Shown here: in pieces, positions 53,071 through 62,303 of the stretch | Layout: every line of letters starts with the position of its first letter | How positions within the stretch are numbered: position 1 is the stretch's first letter | Source of the DNA: VRUE01 sp963816785 | Lineage (GTDB): Bacteria; Actinomycetota; Thermoleophilia; Solirubrobacterales; 70-9 | Length of the DNA: 64,000 nucleotides | Assembly (NCBI GenBank): GCA_963816785.1 | Contig: CAWFLL010000002.1 | Location: 186,001 to 250,000, forward strand | Direction: 5' to 3' | Made by a program: the position numbers and the translations under genes | The notes under the pieces: generated by a model | What the model was told of the DNA's origin: nothing | Databases searched by the model: none | What the model saw: only the letters and a program-made list of their open reading frames with translations

Positions 53071-54075
53071 ATGGAGGCCTCGACCGCTCGGGCGGAGTCC
53101 CCTCCTGGCGAGTACCTGGGCGAGTTCGCCCGGGAGCACCCCACAGCGGCCGCCTTCGGCGTTCTCGCGCTGATCGCCATCGTCCTGGTCGCCTCCCAGG
53201 GCCTTCACGACCTGGCGCAGGCGACCCTCAACGGCCTGACGCTGGGGACGATCTACGCGCTCGGCGCCGTCGGCCTGACCCTCGTCTACGGGATCCTGCG
53301 GCTGGTCAACTTCGCCCACGGCGACTTCCTCACCTTCGGCGCCTATATGGCCTACCTGGTGAACGTGACCTGGGGGCTGCCGCTGGTCGCCGGGATCGTC
53401 TTCGCGATGGCGGCGACCGCGGTGCTGGGCCTGTTCTTCGAGCGGGTCATGTGGCGGCCGATGCGCGCAAAAGGGGCGGGGTTCCTGCAGCTGATCCTGA
53501 TGTCGCTCGGCCTCGCCTTCGTGATCCGCTCTGCGGTCCAGTGGTTCTGGGGGTCGGAGATCCGCACCCTCGACGTCAACGTAATCGACAGCGTCGAATT
53601 CCTCGGCCTGCGGATCGGGCAGACCGAGCTGATGGTCGTCGTGGTCGGAATCGCGGTCCTGCTCGCGGTCGGGCTGATGGTCCGCTTCAGCCTCCTCGGC
53701 AAGCAGATGCGGGCCCTCTCCGACGACCTCGACCTGGCCGAGACGGCGGGCATCGACACCCGCCGGGTGATCCTCTACACGTGGCTCTTCTCCGGCGCCC
53801 TCGCCGGCCTCGCCGGAGTGCTCTCCGGCGCGCTCACCAACCTGCGCCCGGAGATGGGCTTCGAGCTCCTGCTGCCGATCTTCGCCGCCGTGATCCTCGG
53901 CGGGATCGGCAACCCGTTCGGGGCGCTGACGGCCGGGCTCGTCCTCGGCGCCGTGATCGAGTGGTCGACCCTGGTCGTCGAGCCGCGCTGGAAGGTCACC
54001 TTCGGCTTCATTGCCCTGATCATTGCCCTGATCATCCGACCGCAGGGGATCTTCGGCCGCGCGAAGGCCATATGA
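53071..54075 (+). CDS. livH: Branched-chain amino acid ABC transporter permease LivH
   Basis: First membrane subunit of a HAAT-family importer. Intact 334-codon gene from ATG 53071. An N-terminal soluble stretch of about 25 residues is followed by about eight hydrophobic helices, with family segments NGLTLGTIYALGAVGLTLVY, RLVNFAHGDFLTFGAYMAYL and the cytoplasmic coupling loop LSDDLDLAETAGIDTRRVIL. The end AALIIRPQGIFGR-like motif reads IALIIRPQGIFGRAKA. The TGA overlaps the livM ATG (ATGA). Substrates may be amino acids, urea or aromatic acids. Confidence 0.93.
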   Translation: MEASTARAESPPGEYLGEFAREHPTAAAFGVLALIAIVLVASQGLHDLAQATLNGLTLGTIYALGAVGLTLVYGILRLVNFAHGDFLTFGAYMAYLVNVTWGLPLVAGIVFAMAATAVLGLFFERVMWRPMRAKGAGFLQLILMSLGLAFVIRSAVQWFWGSEIRTLDVNVIDSVEFLGLRIGQTELMVVVVGIAVLLAVGLMVRFSLLGKQMRALSDDLDLAETAGIDTRRVILYTWLFSGALAGLAGVLSGALTNLRPEMGFELLLPIFAAVILGGIGNPFGALTAGLVLGAVIEWSTLVVEPRWKVTFGFIALIIALIIRPQGIFGRAKAI

Positions 54076-55067
54076 GCTTGTTGCCGCTCGCATTCACGCT
54101 CGATGCCTTCACCGACCTCGGCTTCTGGAGCGGCGTGCTGGTGACCGCCGGGATCGCCGCCGTCGCCACCCTCGGCCTCCAGCTCAACGTCGGCTTCACC
54201 GGCCTGACCAACTTCGGCCAGGCGGGCTTCATGGCGGTCGGCGGTTACTCGATGGCGATCCTGGTGCTGAAGGCCGGCTTCCCGCTCTGGCTGGCGCTGC
54301 CGGCCGCGATCGTGATCACGATGGCCTTCGGGGCGCTGGTCGGCCTGCCGGCGCTGCGGCTGCGCACCGACTATTTCGCGATCGCCACCCTCGCGATGGC
54401 GGAGGTGGTGCGCCTCGCCGCCCAGAACGCCCGCGGCCTGACAGGCGGCAACGAGGGCCTGTTCTGCAATTTCGAAGGCGTCGACCAGACCTGCTTCGAC
54501 GACTCCTGGCGCTCGGTGTCGGGCTCGATCCTCGACTTCGTCGAAAACTTCTGGGCCGACCCTGAGGCGTTGCTGCCGCTCCTGCTCGTCGTCTGGATCA
54601 CGGTCGCGATCGGCACCGTCGCCCTCACCTACGTGCAGCGGACGCCGTGGGGGAGGGTCCTGCGGGCGATCAGGGAGGACGAGGACGCGGCCCGGGCGCT
54701 CGGTAAGAACACCCTCCTCTACAAGGTCCAGTCGCTGGCGATCTCGGCGATGATGGGCGCCCTCGGCGGCTTCTTCCTCGCCCTCTTCCTGGCGACGATC
54801 CACCCCCACGACTACGAGCCGATCGTCACCTTCTACGCCTTCGGGGTGCTGATTCTCGGCGGCCTCGCCAACTACAAGGGGGTGGCGATCGGCGCGGTCA
54901 TCCTCTGGACCCTGCTCGAAGGGAGCCGGTTCGTCGAGCTGCCGATCGGCGAGGAGAAGACCGCTGCGCTGCGCTTCGCGATCGTCGGCCTGGTCCTGAT
55001 CCTGCTGATGGCATTCCGGCCGCAGGGCCTGTTCGGCAAACGGGAGGAGATGGTGCTCGGTGACTGA
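54072..55067 (+). CDS. livM: Branched-chain amino acid ABC transporter permease LivM
   Basis: Second membrane subunit. Intact 331-codon gene from ATG 54072, overlapping livH. Family segments: GLQLNVGFTGLTNFGQAGFM, LRLRTDYFAIATLAMAEVVR, and the coupling loop PWGRVLRAIREDEDAARALG. About eight membrane helices. A 60-residue extracytoplasmic loop with two cysteines (LFCNFEGVDQTCFDDSW) is larger than in E. coli LivM. The end AFRPQGLFGKREEMV is typical. Overlaps the livG GTG by 8 bases. Confidence 0.93.
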   Translation: MSLLPLAFTLDAFTDLGFWSGVLVTAGIAAVATLGLQLNVGFTGLTNFGQAGFMAVGGYSMAILVLKAGFPLWLALPAAIVITMAFGALVGLPALRLRTDYFAIATLAMAEVVRLAAQNARGLTGGNEGLFCNFEGVDQTCFDDSWRSVSGSILDFVENFWADPEALLPLLLVVWITVAIGTVALTYVQRTPWGRVLRAIREDEDAARALGKNTLLYKVQSLAISAMMGALGGFFLALFLATIHPHDYEPIVTFYAFGVLILGGLANYKGVAIGAVILWTLLEGSRFVELPIGEEKTAALRFAIVGLVLILLMAFRPQGLFGKREEMVLGD

Positions 55068-55845
55068 GGCCGCCGACGGGGGGGCGCTGCTCGACGTCGA
55101 CGGCGTCGTCAAGCGCTTCGGCGGCATCCACGCCGTCGACGGCGCCAGCTTCGACGTCGCCGAGGGGTCGGTGACGGCGCTGATCGGGCCCAACGGCGCC
55201 GGCAAGACGACCCTCTTCAACGTCGTCACCGGCTTTCACCGCGGCGATCGCGGCTCGGTGCGCTTCGCCGGCGCCGAGGTTCTGCGGATGCCGGCCTACG
55301 CGATCGCGCGGCGGGGGATGGTGCGGACCTTCCAGATCACCAAGGCGCTGGCGGCGATGCCGGTGATCGACAACATGATGCTCGCCGCCCCCGACCAGCC
55401 CGGCGAGCGGTTCCGCAACCTCATCCTCCACCCGGGCGCGGTGCGCGCGCGCGAGCGCGAGGTGCGCGAGCGGGCGCTCGAGCTGCTCGAGATCTTCGGC
55501 CTCGGCGATCTCGCCGACGACTACGCCGGCACCCTCTCGGGCGGGCAGCGGAAGCTGCTCGAGCTCGCCCGGGCGCTGATGGCGCAGCCGAGGCTGCTGC
55601 TGCTCGACGAGCCGATGGCGGGCATCAACCCGACCCTCGGCAGGCGCCTTCTCGACCACATCCAGCGGCTGCGCCGCGAGCAGGGGACGACCTTTCTCTT
55701 CATCGAGCACGACATGGAGGTGGTGATGAACCACGCCGACCGGGTGATCGTGATGGCCGAGGGACGGGTGATCGCCGAGGGCGAGCCGCACCAGGTCCGC
55801 GAGGACCCCGCCGTCATCGACGCCTACCTCGGGGGTGCGGCGTGA
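55060..55845 (+). CDS. livG: Branched-chain amino acid ABC transporter ATP-binding protein LivG
   Basis: Cytoplasmic ATPase subunit. Intact 261-codon gene from GTG 55060. Walker A ALIGPNGAGKTTLFNVVTGF, Q-loop in RTFQITKAL, signature LSGGQRKLLELARALMAQP, Walker B LLLLDEPMAGINPT and H-loop FLFIEHDMEVV are all present. The insertion after Walker A is typical of LivG. The GTGA overlap with livF continues the coupled operon livHMGF. Confidence 0.95.
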   Translation: MTEAADGGALLDVDGVVKRFGGIHAVDGASFDVAEGSVTALIGPNGAGKTTLFNVVTGFHRGDRGSVRFAGAEVLRMPAYAIARRGMVRTFQITKALAAMPVIDNMMLAAPDQPGERFRNLILHPGAVRAREREVRERALELLEIFGLGDLADDYAGTLSGGQRKLLELARALMAQPRLLLLDEPMAGINPTLGRRLLDHIQRLRREQGTTFLFIEHDMEVVMNHADRVIVMAEGRVIAEGEPHQVREDPAVIDAYLGGAA

Positions 55846-56579
55846 GCGAGAACGGCGCCATCCTCGAGGCCAGGGACCTGGTCGCCGGCTACCTGCCCGA
55901 GGTCGACATCCTCAGCGGCGTCTCGCTCAGCGTCCGCGCGGGGGAGATCGCGACCGTGGTCGGGCCCAACGGAGCGGGGAAGTCGACCCTGATCAAGACG
56001 ATCTTCGGGCTGCTGGAGCCGCGCGAGGGCCGTGTCACCCTGCGCGGCCAGGACCTGACCGGGCTCGAGCCGCACTCGATCACCCGGCGTGGGATGAGCT
56101 ACGTGCCCCAGCTCGACAACGTGTTCCCGAGCCTGACCGTTGAGGAGAACCTCGAGATGGGCTCACTCGATCGCTCGCGCACCCGCGAGCGGATCGGTGT
56201 GATGTACGAGCTCTTCCCGCGGCTCGGCGAGCGGCGCAGCCAGGCGGCGGGGACGATGAGCGGCGGCGAGCGGCAGATGCTGGCGATGGCGCGGGCGCTG
56301 ATGCCGGACCCACAGGTGCTGCTCCTCGACGAGCCCTCGGCCGGCCTCGCCCCGGCGTTCGTCGAGGCGATCTTCGACAACGTCCGCGAGATCAACGAGG
56401 CGGGTGTGACCGTGGTGATGGTCGAGCAGAACGCCCGCCGGGCGCTGGCGATGTCAGACCGTGGCTACGTCCTCGACCTCGGCCAGAACCGGTTCCAGGG
56501 CGCCGGCCGCGAGCTGCTCGAGGACCCGAAGGTGGCCGAGCTGTACCTGGGAGGCACAGCTCGGCTCGATGAGGGCTAG
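55842..56579 (+). CDS. livF: Branched-chain amino acid ABC transporter ATP-binding protein LivF
   Basis: Second ATPase subunit. Intact 245-codon gene beginning at GTG 55842. Walker A VVGPNGAGKSTLIKTIFGLL, Q-loop SYVPQLDNVFPSL, signature MSGGERQMLAMARALMPDPQ, Walker B LLLDEPSAGLAP and the H-loop region VVMVEQNARRAL (histidine replaced by glutamine, usual for LivF). Ends at TAG 56579, 6 bases from the convergent substrate-binding protein gene. Confidence 0.95.
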   Translation: MSENGAILEARDLVAGYLPEVDILSGVSLSVRAGEIATVVGPNGAGKSTLIKTIFGLLEPREGRVTLRGQDLTGLEPHSITRRGMSYVPQLDNVFPSLTVEENLEMGSLDRSRTRERIGVMYELFPRLGERRSQAAGTMSGGERQMLAMARALMPDPQVLLLDEPSAGLAPAFVEAIFDNVREINEAGVTVVMVEQNARRALAMSDRGYVLDLGQNRFQGAGRELLEDPKVAELYLGGTARLDEG

Positions 56580-56585
56580 CCGGCT

Positions 56586-57876
56586 CTATTCGCTTTCTTC
56601 CTCTTCCCCTTCCACTTCGACGGTGTCGAGCTTCACGAGTTTGCCGCCTTTGAATTCAGAGATGTCGTAGATGTATTTCGACAGGTCGCCGTTCTCGTCC
56701 CAGTCGATCGGCCCGGAGGCGCCTTCGTAGTCGATGTCTTCACCGTTTTCGAGCGCTTCGATCGCTTCCGGGAGTTCCTCGAACGTGTACTTCGTCCCGG
56801 GAGGCCCGGTAACGTCGACGATCGCTTCCGAGATTTCCTTGCCGTCGGTCGCGCCCGCGGCGACGGCCCCCAGGTAGCAGAGGATGACGTCGTCGAACGA
56901 CGTCGAGTCGAACAGGTTCCGTGGCGGTCCGGGTGCGCCTTCGTACAGTTTTTCGAACGCATCCGGGGCGTCGCCCGAGAAGGCCCCCGGCGCCGTTCCC
57001 TGCATCCCTTCGGTCGCCTCCGGGCCGACCAGTTCGGTCAGGTCGGTCGAGCTGAGGCCGTCGGTGATGAACGTGTCTTTCGGAGACCAGTTTCCGGTCC
57101 GGACCAGCGCCGGCCCGAGTTTGGCGAACGTTTCCGGGAAGTCGATGATCACGAAGTTGTCGGGGTTGCCCGACGTGATCTGATCGGCCTCGGCGTTGTA
57201 GCTCGGCTGTTCGGGGTCGTAGATGACCTTCTGGCCGACGGTGGCGCCCCGTACTTCCAGATCCTGCGCGAGGGAGTCAGCGAAGCCGGTCCCGTAGAGA
57301 TCGTTGCGGGCGCCGATGTTGATCGTTTTGCCCGTCCAGTTTGCCGACCTCTTTTTCGATCCGGTCGGCGAGGGCGATGCCCTGCAACCCGTCGGGTGGG
57401 GCGGTGCGGGCGAACAGCCCTTCGTCGTCGAGGTCGGAGAGCGCATCGGCGGTCGAGGCCGGCGAGATCAGCATCACGCCCTCCGGGACCGTCACCGAGC
57501 GCGCGACGGCGACCGTCGCGGTCGAGGCGTAGTCGCCGGAGATGCAGGTCGCCCCGTCGGCGATCAGTTTGCGCGCCGCCTGGACGCCGCCCTGGTCATC
57601 CGATTGGCCGTCCTCGGTGACGAGCTTGACGGTGTCGTCCGCCCCCGATTTCTGGATCGCGGCATCGATTTCCTGGGCCGCCAGTTCGCCCGCCTTCTCG
57701 CCGGCTTCGCCGTAGGGCGCGAGGTCGCCGGTGAGGGGAACCAGGTTCCCGATCGTCAGGTCTAACTTGGCTTCGCCCCCTCCGCCGCCTTCGTCATCGT
57801 CACCACAGGCCGCCACCCCGAGCCCCAACGTGAGCCCGGCTATGGCGGCCGCCAATGCAAGGGTTGATCGCTTCAC
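56586..57876 (-). CDS. livK: Branched-chain amino acid ABC transporter substrate-binding lipoprotein (one frameshift)
   Basis: Extracytoplasmic type I periplasmic-binding fold that delivers ligand to LivHMGF. GTG 57876 preceded by AAGGAGG; signal peptide with lipobox GLGVAAC. N-lobe: IGNLVPLTGDLAPYGEAGEK and VTVPEGVMLISPASTADALS; C-lobe: INIGARNDLYGTGFADSLAQ and DTFITDGLSSTDLTELVGPE. One extra or missing base near 57335 breaks the frame. The tail is a Glu-rich repeat (EVEGEEEESE). It is transcribed opposite to livHMGF, unlike the usual single operon, so the two units can be regulated apart. Confidence 0.9.
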
Positions 57877-58033
57877 GGCAATCCTCCTTATGACGTTTGG
57901 CCCCTCTACCCCAAGGGGACGGCGAAACCGTTGCCCCGACCCTACCCCGGCGGCGGCACCTGAATCAACAGCCAGGGGGTTTGGCGTGGTTTGGCGCCCC
58001 GATGCGCGGCCCCTCTAGCATCTCCTGTTGCCC

Positions 58034-60163
58034 ATGGGGGGGTTTGGGATAGACGTCGTGGCTCGATCTGTTCGAGCCGTGGCCGCGATTGGGACCCTGT
58101 GCCTCGGCATCATTGCCTGGCAGGTTGCCCCTGCGTACGGCGCCGGCGAGTTCGAGTCGTTTGCCGCCACAGCCTCGAGCAGCCAGGCCGGCGGGCACCC
58201 GGACCTGGCGGTGTCGCTGTCGCTTCAGGATCCCGGGTCCCCGGAAACGGCGAAAACCCTGATCCTCAACGCTCCGCAGGGCGTCACCGGCTACCTGCAC
58301 TCGACCCCCCTTTGCTCGCTGGCCGACCTGGCGACCGGCGAATGCGCTCCCGAGTCGCAGGTCGGCCTCGCCACCGTCCGCGCCGGTCACGAGGGTGAAC
58401 CGGACTTCCTGTTCGGGACCGCGCCGGTGTACGCGATCAAACCGGGGAGCGGGGAATACGGCCGCCTCGCCTTCACGATCCCGACCCTGGGCTTCACCGA
58501 GTCGATCCAGGCCGCCGTCCGCAGCGGCAGCGACTACGGCCTGCGCCTGACTTTCCAGAACCTTCCGGCGGCCGCTCCGCTGCAGGGCGCCGATCTGGTC
58601 CTCTGGGGAGTCCCCGCCGACCCCGGCCACGACGCGGCGCGATTTGCGCGGGGCTCGGAGGGGTGCCCGGGGTTGGCCGATGCGAGCTGCATCGTCGAGC
58701 CGACGCCGTCCCAGGCCTCCGTCAAGCCGCTGGTCGGTTACCCACCCGCCTGCGGCGGACAGCTGCCCCTGACCCTCGACCTGCAGACATACCAGGACCC
58801 GGCGCAGCTGACCACGGCGGCCGCGAGCCTCCCGGCCGCGACCGGCTGCAACCTGCTCGCCTTCAATCCGGTGGTGTTCGTGCAGGCCAGCCCGAGCACG
58901 AGCACGAGGACCTTTCTCGACCTCGACCTGAGTGTCCCTCAGGTCGTGAGCCCGGTCCCGACGCCGTCGGCCGCCAAGTCCGCGGTCATCGACTTCGCCG
59001 GCGCGCTGCGGCTGGATCGGGCCGCGGCCGATCGCCATGCCGTTTGCAGCGCGGCAGAGGCCGGCATCGGCATCGAAACGCCCGCCTCCTGTCCCCCCGG
59101 CGCAAAGCTCGGGACCGTCAGGATCGACACGCCGGTCGCCCCCGAGGCGATCGGGGTGCCGATCCCCTTCATCGCCAGAGCCGGCGCGGGGGGCGAACAT
59201 ACGCGGGTCGCGATCCCGGAAATCGCCGGCTCGGTCTTTTTCGGGGGACTGCAGCCGGGTGGGGGGTATCGCGCCTACCTTCTCCCATCCGGTTTCGGGA
59301 TCAAAATGAAGCTCGTTCTGCTGCTCCTGTCCGATCCGGAATCGGGACGGCTGACAGCCAGCCTGACTCTGCCCCAGTTCCCGATCGCCAAGATCGCGCT
59401 GCACCTACCGGCAAGCTCCGGAGTGCTCCTCACCGCCGTCCGCTGCGGGACCTATTCGGTGCAGAGCAGCCTCACTCCCTGGAGCTTTCCTCTCTTCAAC
59501 TTCCCCTTGACCCAACCCCTGTTCCTCAACTCGGGCCCCGGCGGCACCCCGTGCCCGGGCCCTCCGACCAGGGCGGAGGTTCTCCTGGCGCCCCGGCAGA
59601 TCATCGCCGACGGGCTCTCCTCCACCACAGCGACGGCCAGGGTGACCGACGAGGATGGAATCCCGGTCCCCGGCGAGGAGGTCGAGTTCACCTCGACCGA
59701 CCCCGGCCAGCGGATCGGCCCGGTCACCGATCACGAGGACGGCACCTACAGCGCCGAGATCGTCGCCTCGACCACCGTCGGGGCGCCGAAGGTCACCGCG
59801 ACGGTCACCTCCGCGAATCCCGAAGTCTCCGCCTCCGCGCTCCTCGAGCAGCTTCCCGTCCCGATCGCGGCAGCCCCGGCAGCGAAACATGCCGCCGCGG
59901 TCCCGAAGGTGAGGATCGACAGGCATCCGCCGCGCCGCTCGCGGAAGCGAACCGCCGTCTTCACCTTTGCCGCCAACGTTCCCGGGTCGGCCTTCTACTG
60001 CAGGGTGGACGGCCGCTCCTATCGCCGCTGCACGTCCCCGACCACCATCGCCGGCCTGGCCAGCGGGAAACACCGTTTCAGCGTCTTCGCCGTCAGCCCA
60101 TCCGGCGGCACCGGCAATCCGGCGATCCTCAGGTTCACGGTTCTGCCGCCCAAACGCAACTAG
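58034..60163 (+). CDS. Large secreted surface protein with Ig-like (Big/invasin-type) domain, unknown function
   Basis: Intact gene of about 709 codons. ATG 58034 is preferred over an in-frame TTG at 58028. An N-terminal hydrophobic segment (VARSVRAVAAIGTLCLGIIA) forms a signal peptide ending near APAYGA. The body (about 60-500) is a two-part beta-rich region with paired cysteines and repeated GATLGTVRI-like segments. Residues about 515-600 form an Ig-like domain (STTATARVTDEDGIPVPGEE, DGTYSAEIVASTTVG). The C-terminus contains a basic hinge (RIDRHPPRRSRKR) and a small cysteine-bearing module (SAFYCRVDGRSYRRCTS) ending FTVLPPKRN. I cannot assign a function. It separates livK from cysS. Confidence 0.75.
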   Translation: MGGFGIDVVARSVRAVAAIGTLCLGIIAWQVAPAYGAGEFESFAATASSSQAGGHPDLAVSLSLQDPGSPETAKTLILNAPQGVTGYLHSTPLCSLADLATGECAPESQVGLATVRAGHEGEPDFLFGTAPVYAIKPGSGEYGRLAFTIPTLGFTESIQAAVRSGSDYGLRLTFQNLPAAAPLQGADLVLWGVPADPGHDAARFARGSEGCPGLADASCIVEPTPSQASVKPLVGYPPACGGQLPLTLDLQTYQDPAQLTTAAASLPAATGCNLLAFNPVVFVQASPSTSTRTFLDLDLSVPQVVSPVPTPSAAKSAVIDFAGALRLDRAAADRHAVCSAAEAGIGIETPASCPPGAKLGTVRIDTPVAPEAIGVPIPFIARAGAGGEHTRVAIPEIAGSVFFGGLQPGGGYRAYLLPSGFGIKMKLVLLLLSDPESGRLTASLTLPQFPIAKIALHLPASSGVLLTAVRCGTYSVQSSLTPWSFPLFNFPLTQPLFLNSGPGGTPCPGPPTRAEVLLAPRQIIADGLSSTTATARVTDEDGIPVPGEEVEFTSTDPGQRIGPVTDHEDGTYSAEIVASTTVGAPKVTATVTSANPEVSASALLEQLPVPIAAAPAAKHAAAVPKVRIDRHPPRRSRKRTAVFTFAANVPGSAFYCRVDGRSYRRCTSPTTIAGLASGKHRFSVFAVSPSGGTGNPAILRFTVLPPKRN

Positions 60164-60174
60164 CATCCCCCGCC

Positions 60175-61569
60175 ATGCGCGAGGTGCGGATCAGGGACAC
60201 GCTGAGCGGCGAGCTGGCGATGCTGGACCCCGGCCAGGAGGTCGGGATCTACGCCTGCGGGCCGACCGTCTACAGCCGCATCCACATCGGCAACGCCCGC
60301 CCCTTCGTCGTCTTCTCGCTGCTGGCCCGGTTCCTGCGCTCGGAGGCCTACCGGGCGCGGCTGGTCATCAACGTCACCGACATCAACGACAAGATCTACG
60401 ACGCGGCGCGGGAGGCGGGGGAGCCCTCGGCCGCGTTCGCCGAGCGGATGAGCGCCGCCTACCTCGAGGACACCGACCGGCTCGGGCTGGGCCGGCCCGA
60501 CGCCGAGCCGCTGGCGAGCGAGACGATCGACGGCATCGTCGCCCTGATCTCCGACCTGGTCGAGGCCGGCCATGCCTACGAGTCGGGCGGCGACGTCTAC
60601 TTCCGGGTCAAGAGCTTCCCCGACTACGGCAAGCTCTCCAACCGCCGTACCGAGGACATGGACCAGGGTGAGGAGGCGGGCTCGGCCTCGCTCAAGGAGG
60701 ACCAGCTCGACTTCGCCCTCTGGAAGTCCCACAAGCCCGATGAGGACACCTCCTGGGACTCGCCCTGGGGTCCGGGACGTCCCGGCTGGCACATCGAGTG
60801 CTCGGCGATGGCCGAGGTCGAGCTCGGGCCGGAGTTCGCGATCCACGGCGGCGGCTCCGACCTCGTCTTCCCCCACCACGAGAACGAGATCGCCCAGTCC
60901 GAGGGGGCGGGACGGCCCTTCGCCCGGGTCTGGATGCACAACGGGATGATCGAGACCGACGCCGAGAAGATGTCGAAGTCGGAGGGCAACATCTTCCAGC
61001 TCTCCGAGGCGCTCGACCGCTATGGGCGCGAGGCGGTGCTCGACTACCTCGTCTCCGGCCACTACCGCCAGCCTCTCGCCTTCGGCGAGGAGCAGATGGA
61101 GCAGGCGGCGGCACGCGTCGAGCGGCTGCGGAACTTCTTCAGGGAGCACCCCGTGGCCGGGGAGCCTGGGGAGACCCCCTCGGAGCAACAGCGGGGAGGC
61201 TCCTCGGGAATCTCCCCAGACTCCCCGGCCGCGACGCGGCTCCGGGGCTTCAGAGCTGCCCTTGCCGATGACTTCAACACGCCCAAGGCGATGGCCGAGG
61301 TCTTTGAGCTGGTTGGCGAAGCGAACCGTGGAGAGTTGCCGGGAGCGCCGGAGGCGCTGCGCGAGATGCTCGAGCTGCTGGGGCTCGACTCGCTGGCCGA
61401 GGCCGAGGGTGGCGCTGACGAGGAGGCCGAACGGCTGCTCGGCGAGCGCGAGGAGGCGCGGGCGGCGCAGGACTTCGAGCGCGCCGATCGGATCCGCGCG
61501 CGCCTCGCCGAGCTCGGCTGGGAGGTCCGCGACTCCGCCGACGGCGCCAAGCTGGTGCCGAAGGGCTGA
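60175..61569 (+). CDS. cysS: Cysteinyl-tRNA synthetase
   Basis: Charges tRNA-Cys. Intact 464-codon gene from ATG 60175. Zinc ligands: Cys in YACGPTVYSRIHIGNARP (also the HIGH-like site), Cys in WHIECSAMA and His/Glu in FPHHENEIAQSEGAG. KMSKS in AEKMSKSEGNIFQL. Between the catalytic core and the DALR helical domain a proline/glycine-rich stretch (EPGETPSEQQRGGSSGISPD) is encoded by a palindromic element, listed separately. The C-terminal DALR helices end RLAELGWEVRDSADG. The product remains in frame despite the insertion. Confidence 0.96.
   Translation: MREVRIRDTLSGELAMLDPGQEVGIYACGPTVYSRIHIGNARPFVVFSLLARFLRSEAYRARLVINVTDINDKIYDAAREAGEPSAAFAERMSAAYLEDTDRLGLGRPDAEPLASETIDGIVALISDLVEAGHAYESGGDVYFRVKSFPDYGKLSNRRTEDMDQGEEAGSASLKEDQLDFALWKSHKPDEDTSWDSPWGPGRPGWHIECSAMAEVELGPEFAIHGGGSDLVFPHHENEIAQSEGAGRPFARVWMHNGMIETDAEKMSKSEGNIFQLSEALDRYGREAVLDYLVSGHYRQPLAFGEEQMEQAAARVERLRNFFREHPVAGEPGETPSEQQRGGSSGISPDSPAATRLRGFRAALADDFNTPKAMAEVFELVGEANRGELPGAPEALREMLELLGLDSLAEAEGGADEEAERLLGEREEARAAQDFERADRIRARLAELGWEVRDSADGAKLVPKG
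61155..61230. repeat. 76-bp palindromic element inside cysS
   Basis: Arms GGCCGGGGAGCCTGGGGAGA (61155-61174) and TCTCCCCAGACTCCCCGGCC (61211-61230) pair over 20 bases with one mismatch, around a 36-base loop that contains a second short stem (GGAGC/GCTCC). The element is read through in frame and adds about 25 low-complexity residues in the linker before the DALR domain. It resembles palindromic insertion units such as those found inside Rickettsia genes. Confidence 0.65.
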
Positions 61570-61571
61570 GC

Positions 61572-62231
61572 GTGGGGGAGGGCGGCCAGATCATCTACGG
61601 CCGCCGCCCGGTCGAGGAGGCCGAACGGGGGAGGCGGGTGGTGCGCCGCGTCTGGCGGGCGCCGGAGACGCCACCGGAGGAGCTCGAGCGGCTCTGCGGC
61701 TCGCCCGACCACCAGGGCGTCGTCGCCGAGGTCGATCCCTACCCCTACGCCGATCCGAGCGCGCTGCTGGCCCAGGAAGACTCGCTCCTGCTCGCCCTCG
61801 ACCAGGTCCAGGACCCCCGCAACCTCGGCGCGATCTGCCGCTCGGCCGAGTTCGCCGGCGCCGCCGGGCTCGTCTTCCCCGAACGCCGCTCGGCCGAGGT
61901 GACCGCGGTCGCCTGCAAGGCCTCGGCCGGGGCGGTCGAGCACCTCGAGATCGCCCGCGTCCGCAACCTCGCCGACTGGCTCGGCGAGGCGAAGGCGGCC
62001 GGCTACTGGCTGTGGGGCGCCGACGCCGATGCCGACGAACCGCCCTGGGCGGTCGACCTCTCCGGGCCGACCGTGCTGGTGCTCGGCGGCGAGGGGAAGG
62101 GGATCCGCCCGCGGGTCGCCGCGGCCTGCGACGGGCTCGTCGCGTTGCCCCGCCGCGGCCGGGTCGAATCGCTGAATGTCTCCGCCGCGGCGACCGCCCT
62201 GCTCTACGAGGCGGTCCGCCAGCGCCGGTAG
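61572..62231 (+). CDS. rlmB: 23S rRNA 2'-O-ribose methyltransferase (RlmB/TrmH family)
   Basis: SPOUT methyltransferase acting on 23S rRNA (G2251-type site in E. coli RlmB). Intact 219-codon gene from GTG 61572, two bases after the cysS stop. A short N-terminal L30e-like substrate domain (IIYGRRPVEEAERG) precedes the catalytic knot: DQVQDPRNLGAICRSAEFAG (motif 1), TVLVLGGEGKGIRPRV (motif 2) and VESLNVSAAATALLYEAV (motif 3). Shorter than E. coli RlmB, close to other actinomycete forms. Confidence 0.93.
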   Translation: MGEGGQIIYGRRPVEEAERGRRVVRRVWRAPETPPEELERLCGSPDHQGVVAEVDPYPYADPSALLAQEDSLLLALDQVQDPRNLGAICRSAEFAGAAGLVFPERRSAEVTAVACKASAGAVEHLEIARVRNLADWLGEAKAAGYWLWGADADADEPPWAVDLSGPTVLVLGGEGKGIRPRVAAACDGLVALPRRGRVESLNVSAAATALLYEAVRQRR

Positions 62232-62269
62232 CACCTGCAACGGCGGTTGCAAAAAATCGCAATTTGGGG

Positions 62270-62303
62270 TTGACAGAACTCCGCTCTGCGGTAAAACTAC
62301 CGC
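62270..62303 (+). promoter_or_regulatory. sigH promoter with overlapping operator-like dyad
   Basis: TTGACA at 62270-62275 is a perfect -35; TAAAAC at 62292-62297 after 16 bases is a fair -10. The dyad GCGGTAAAACTACCGC (62288-62303) has a perfect 6-bp inverted repeat around AAAC and covers the -10, so a bound regulator would block the polymerase. It lies 108 bases before the sigH GTG. Confidence 0.55.

Noticed and set aside
58663..60160. Extension of the cysS frame 500 codons upstream
   Set aside because: It is the out-of-frame shadow of the surface protein; CysRS starts at the ATG 60175 by homology.
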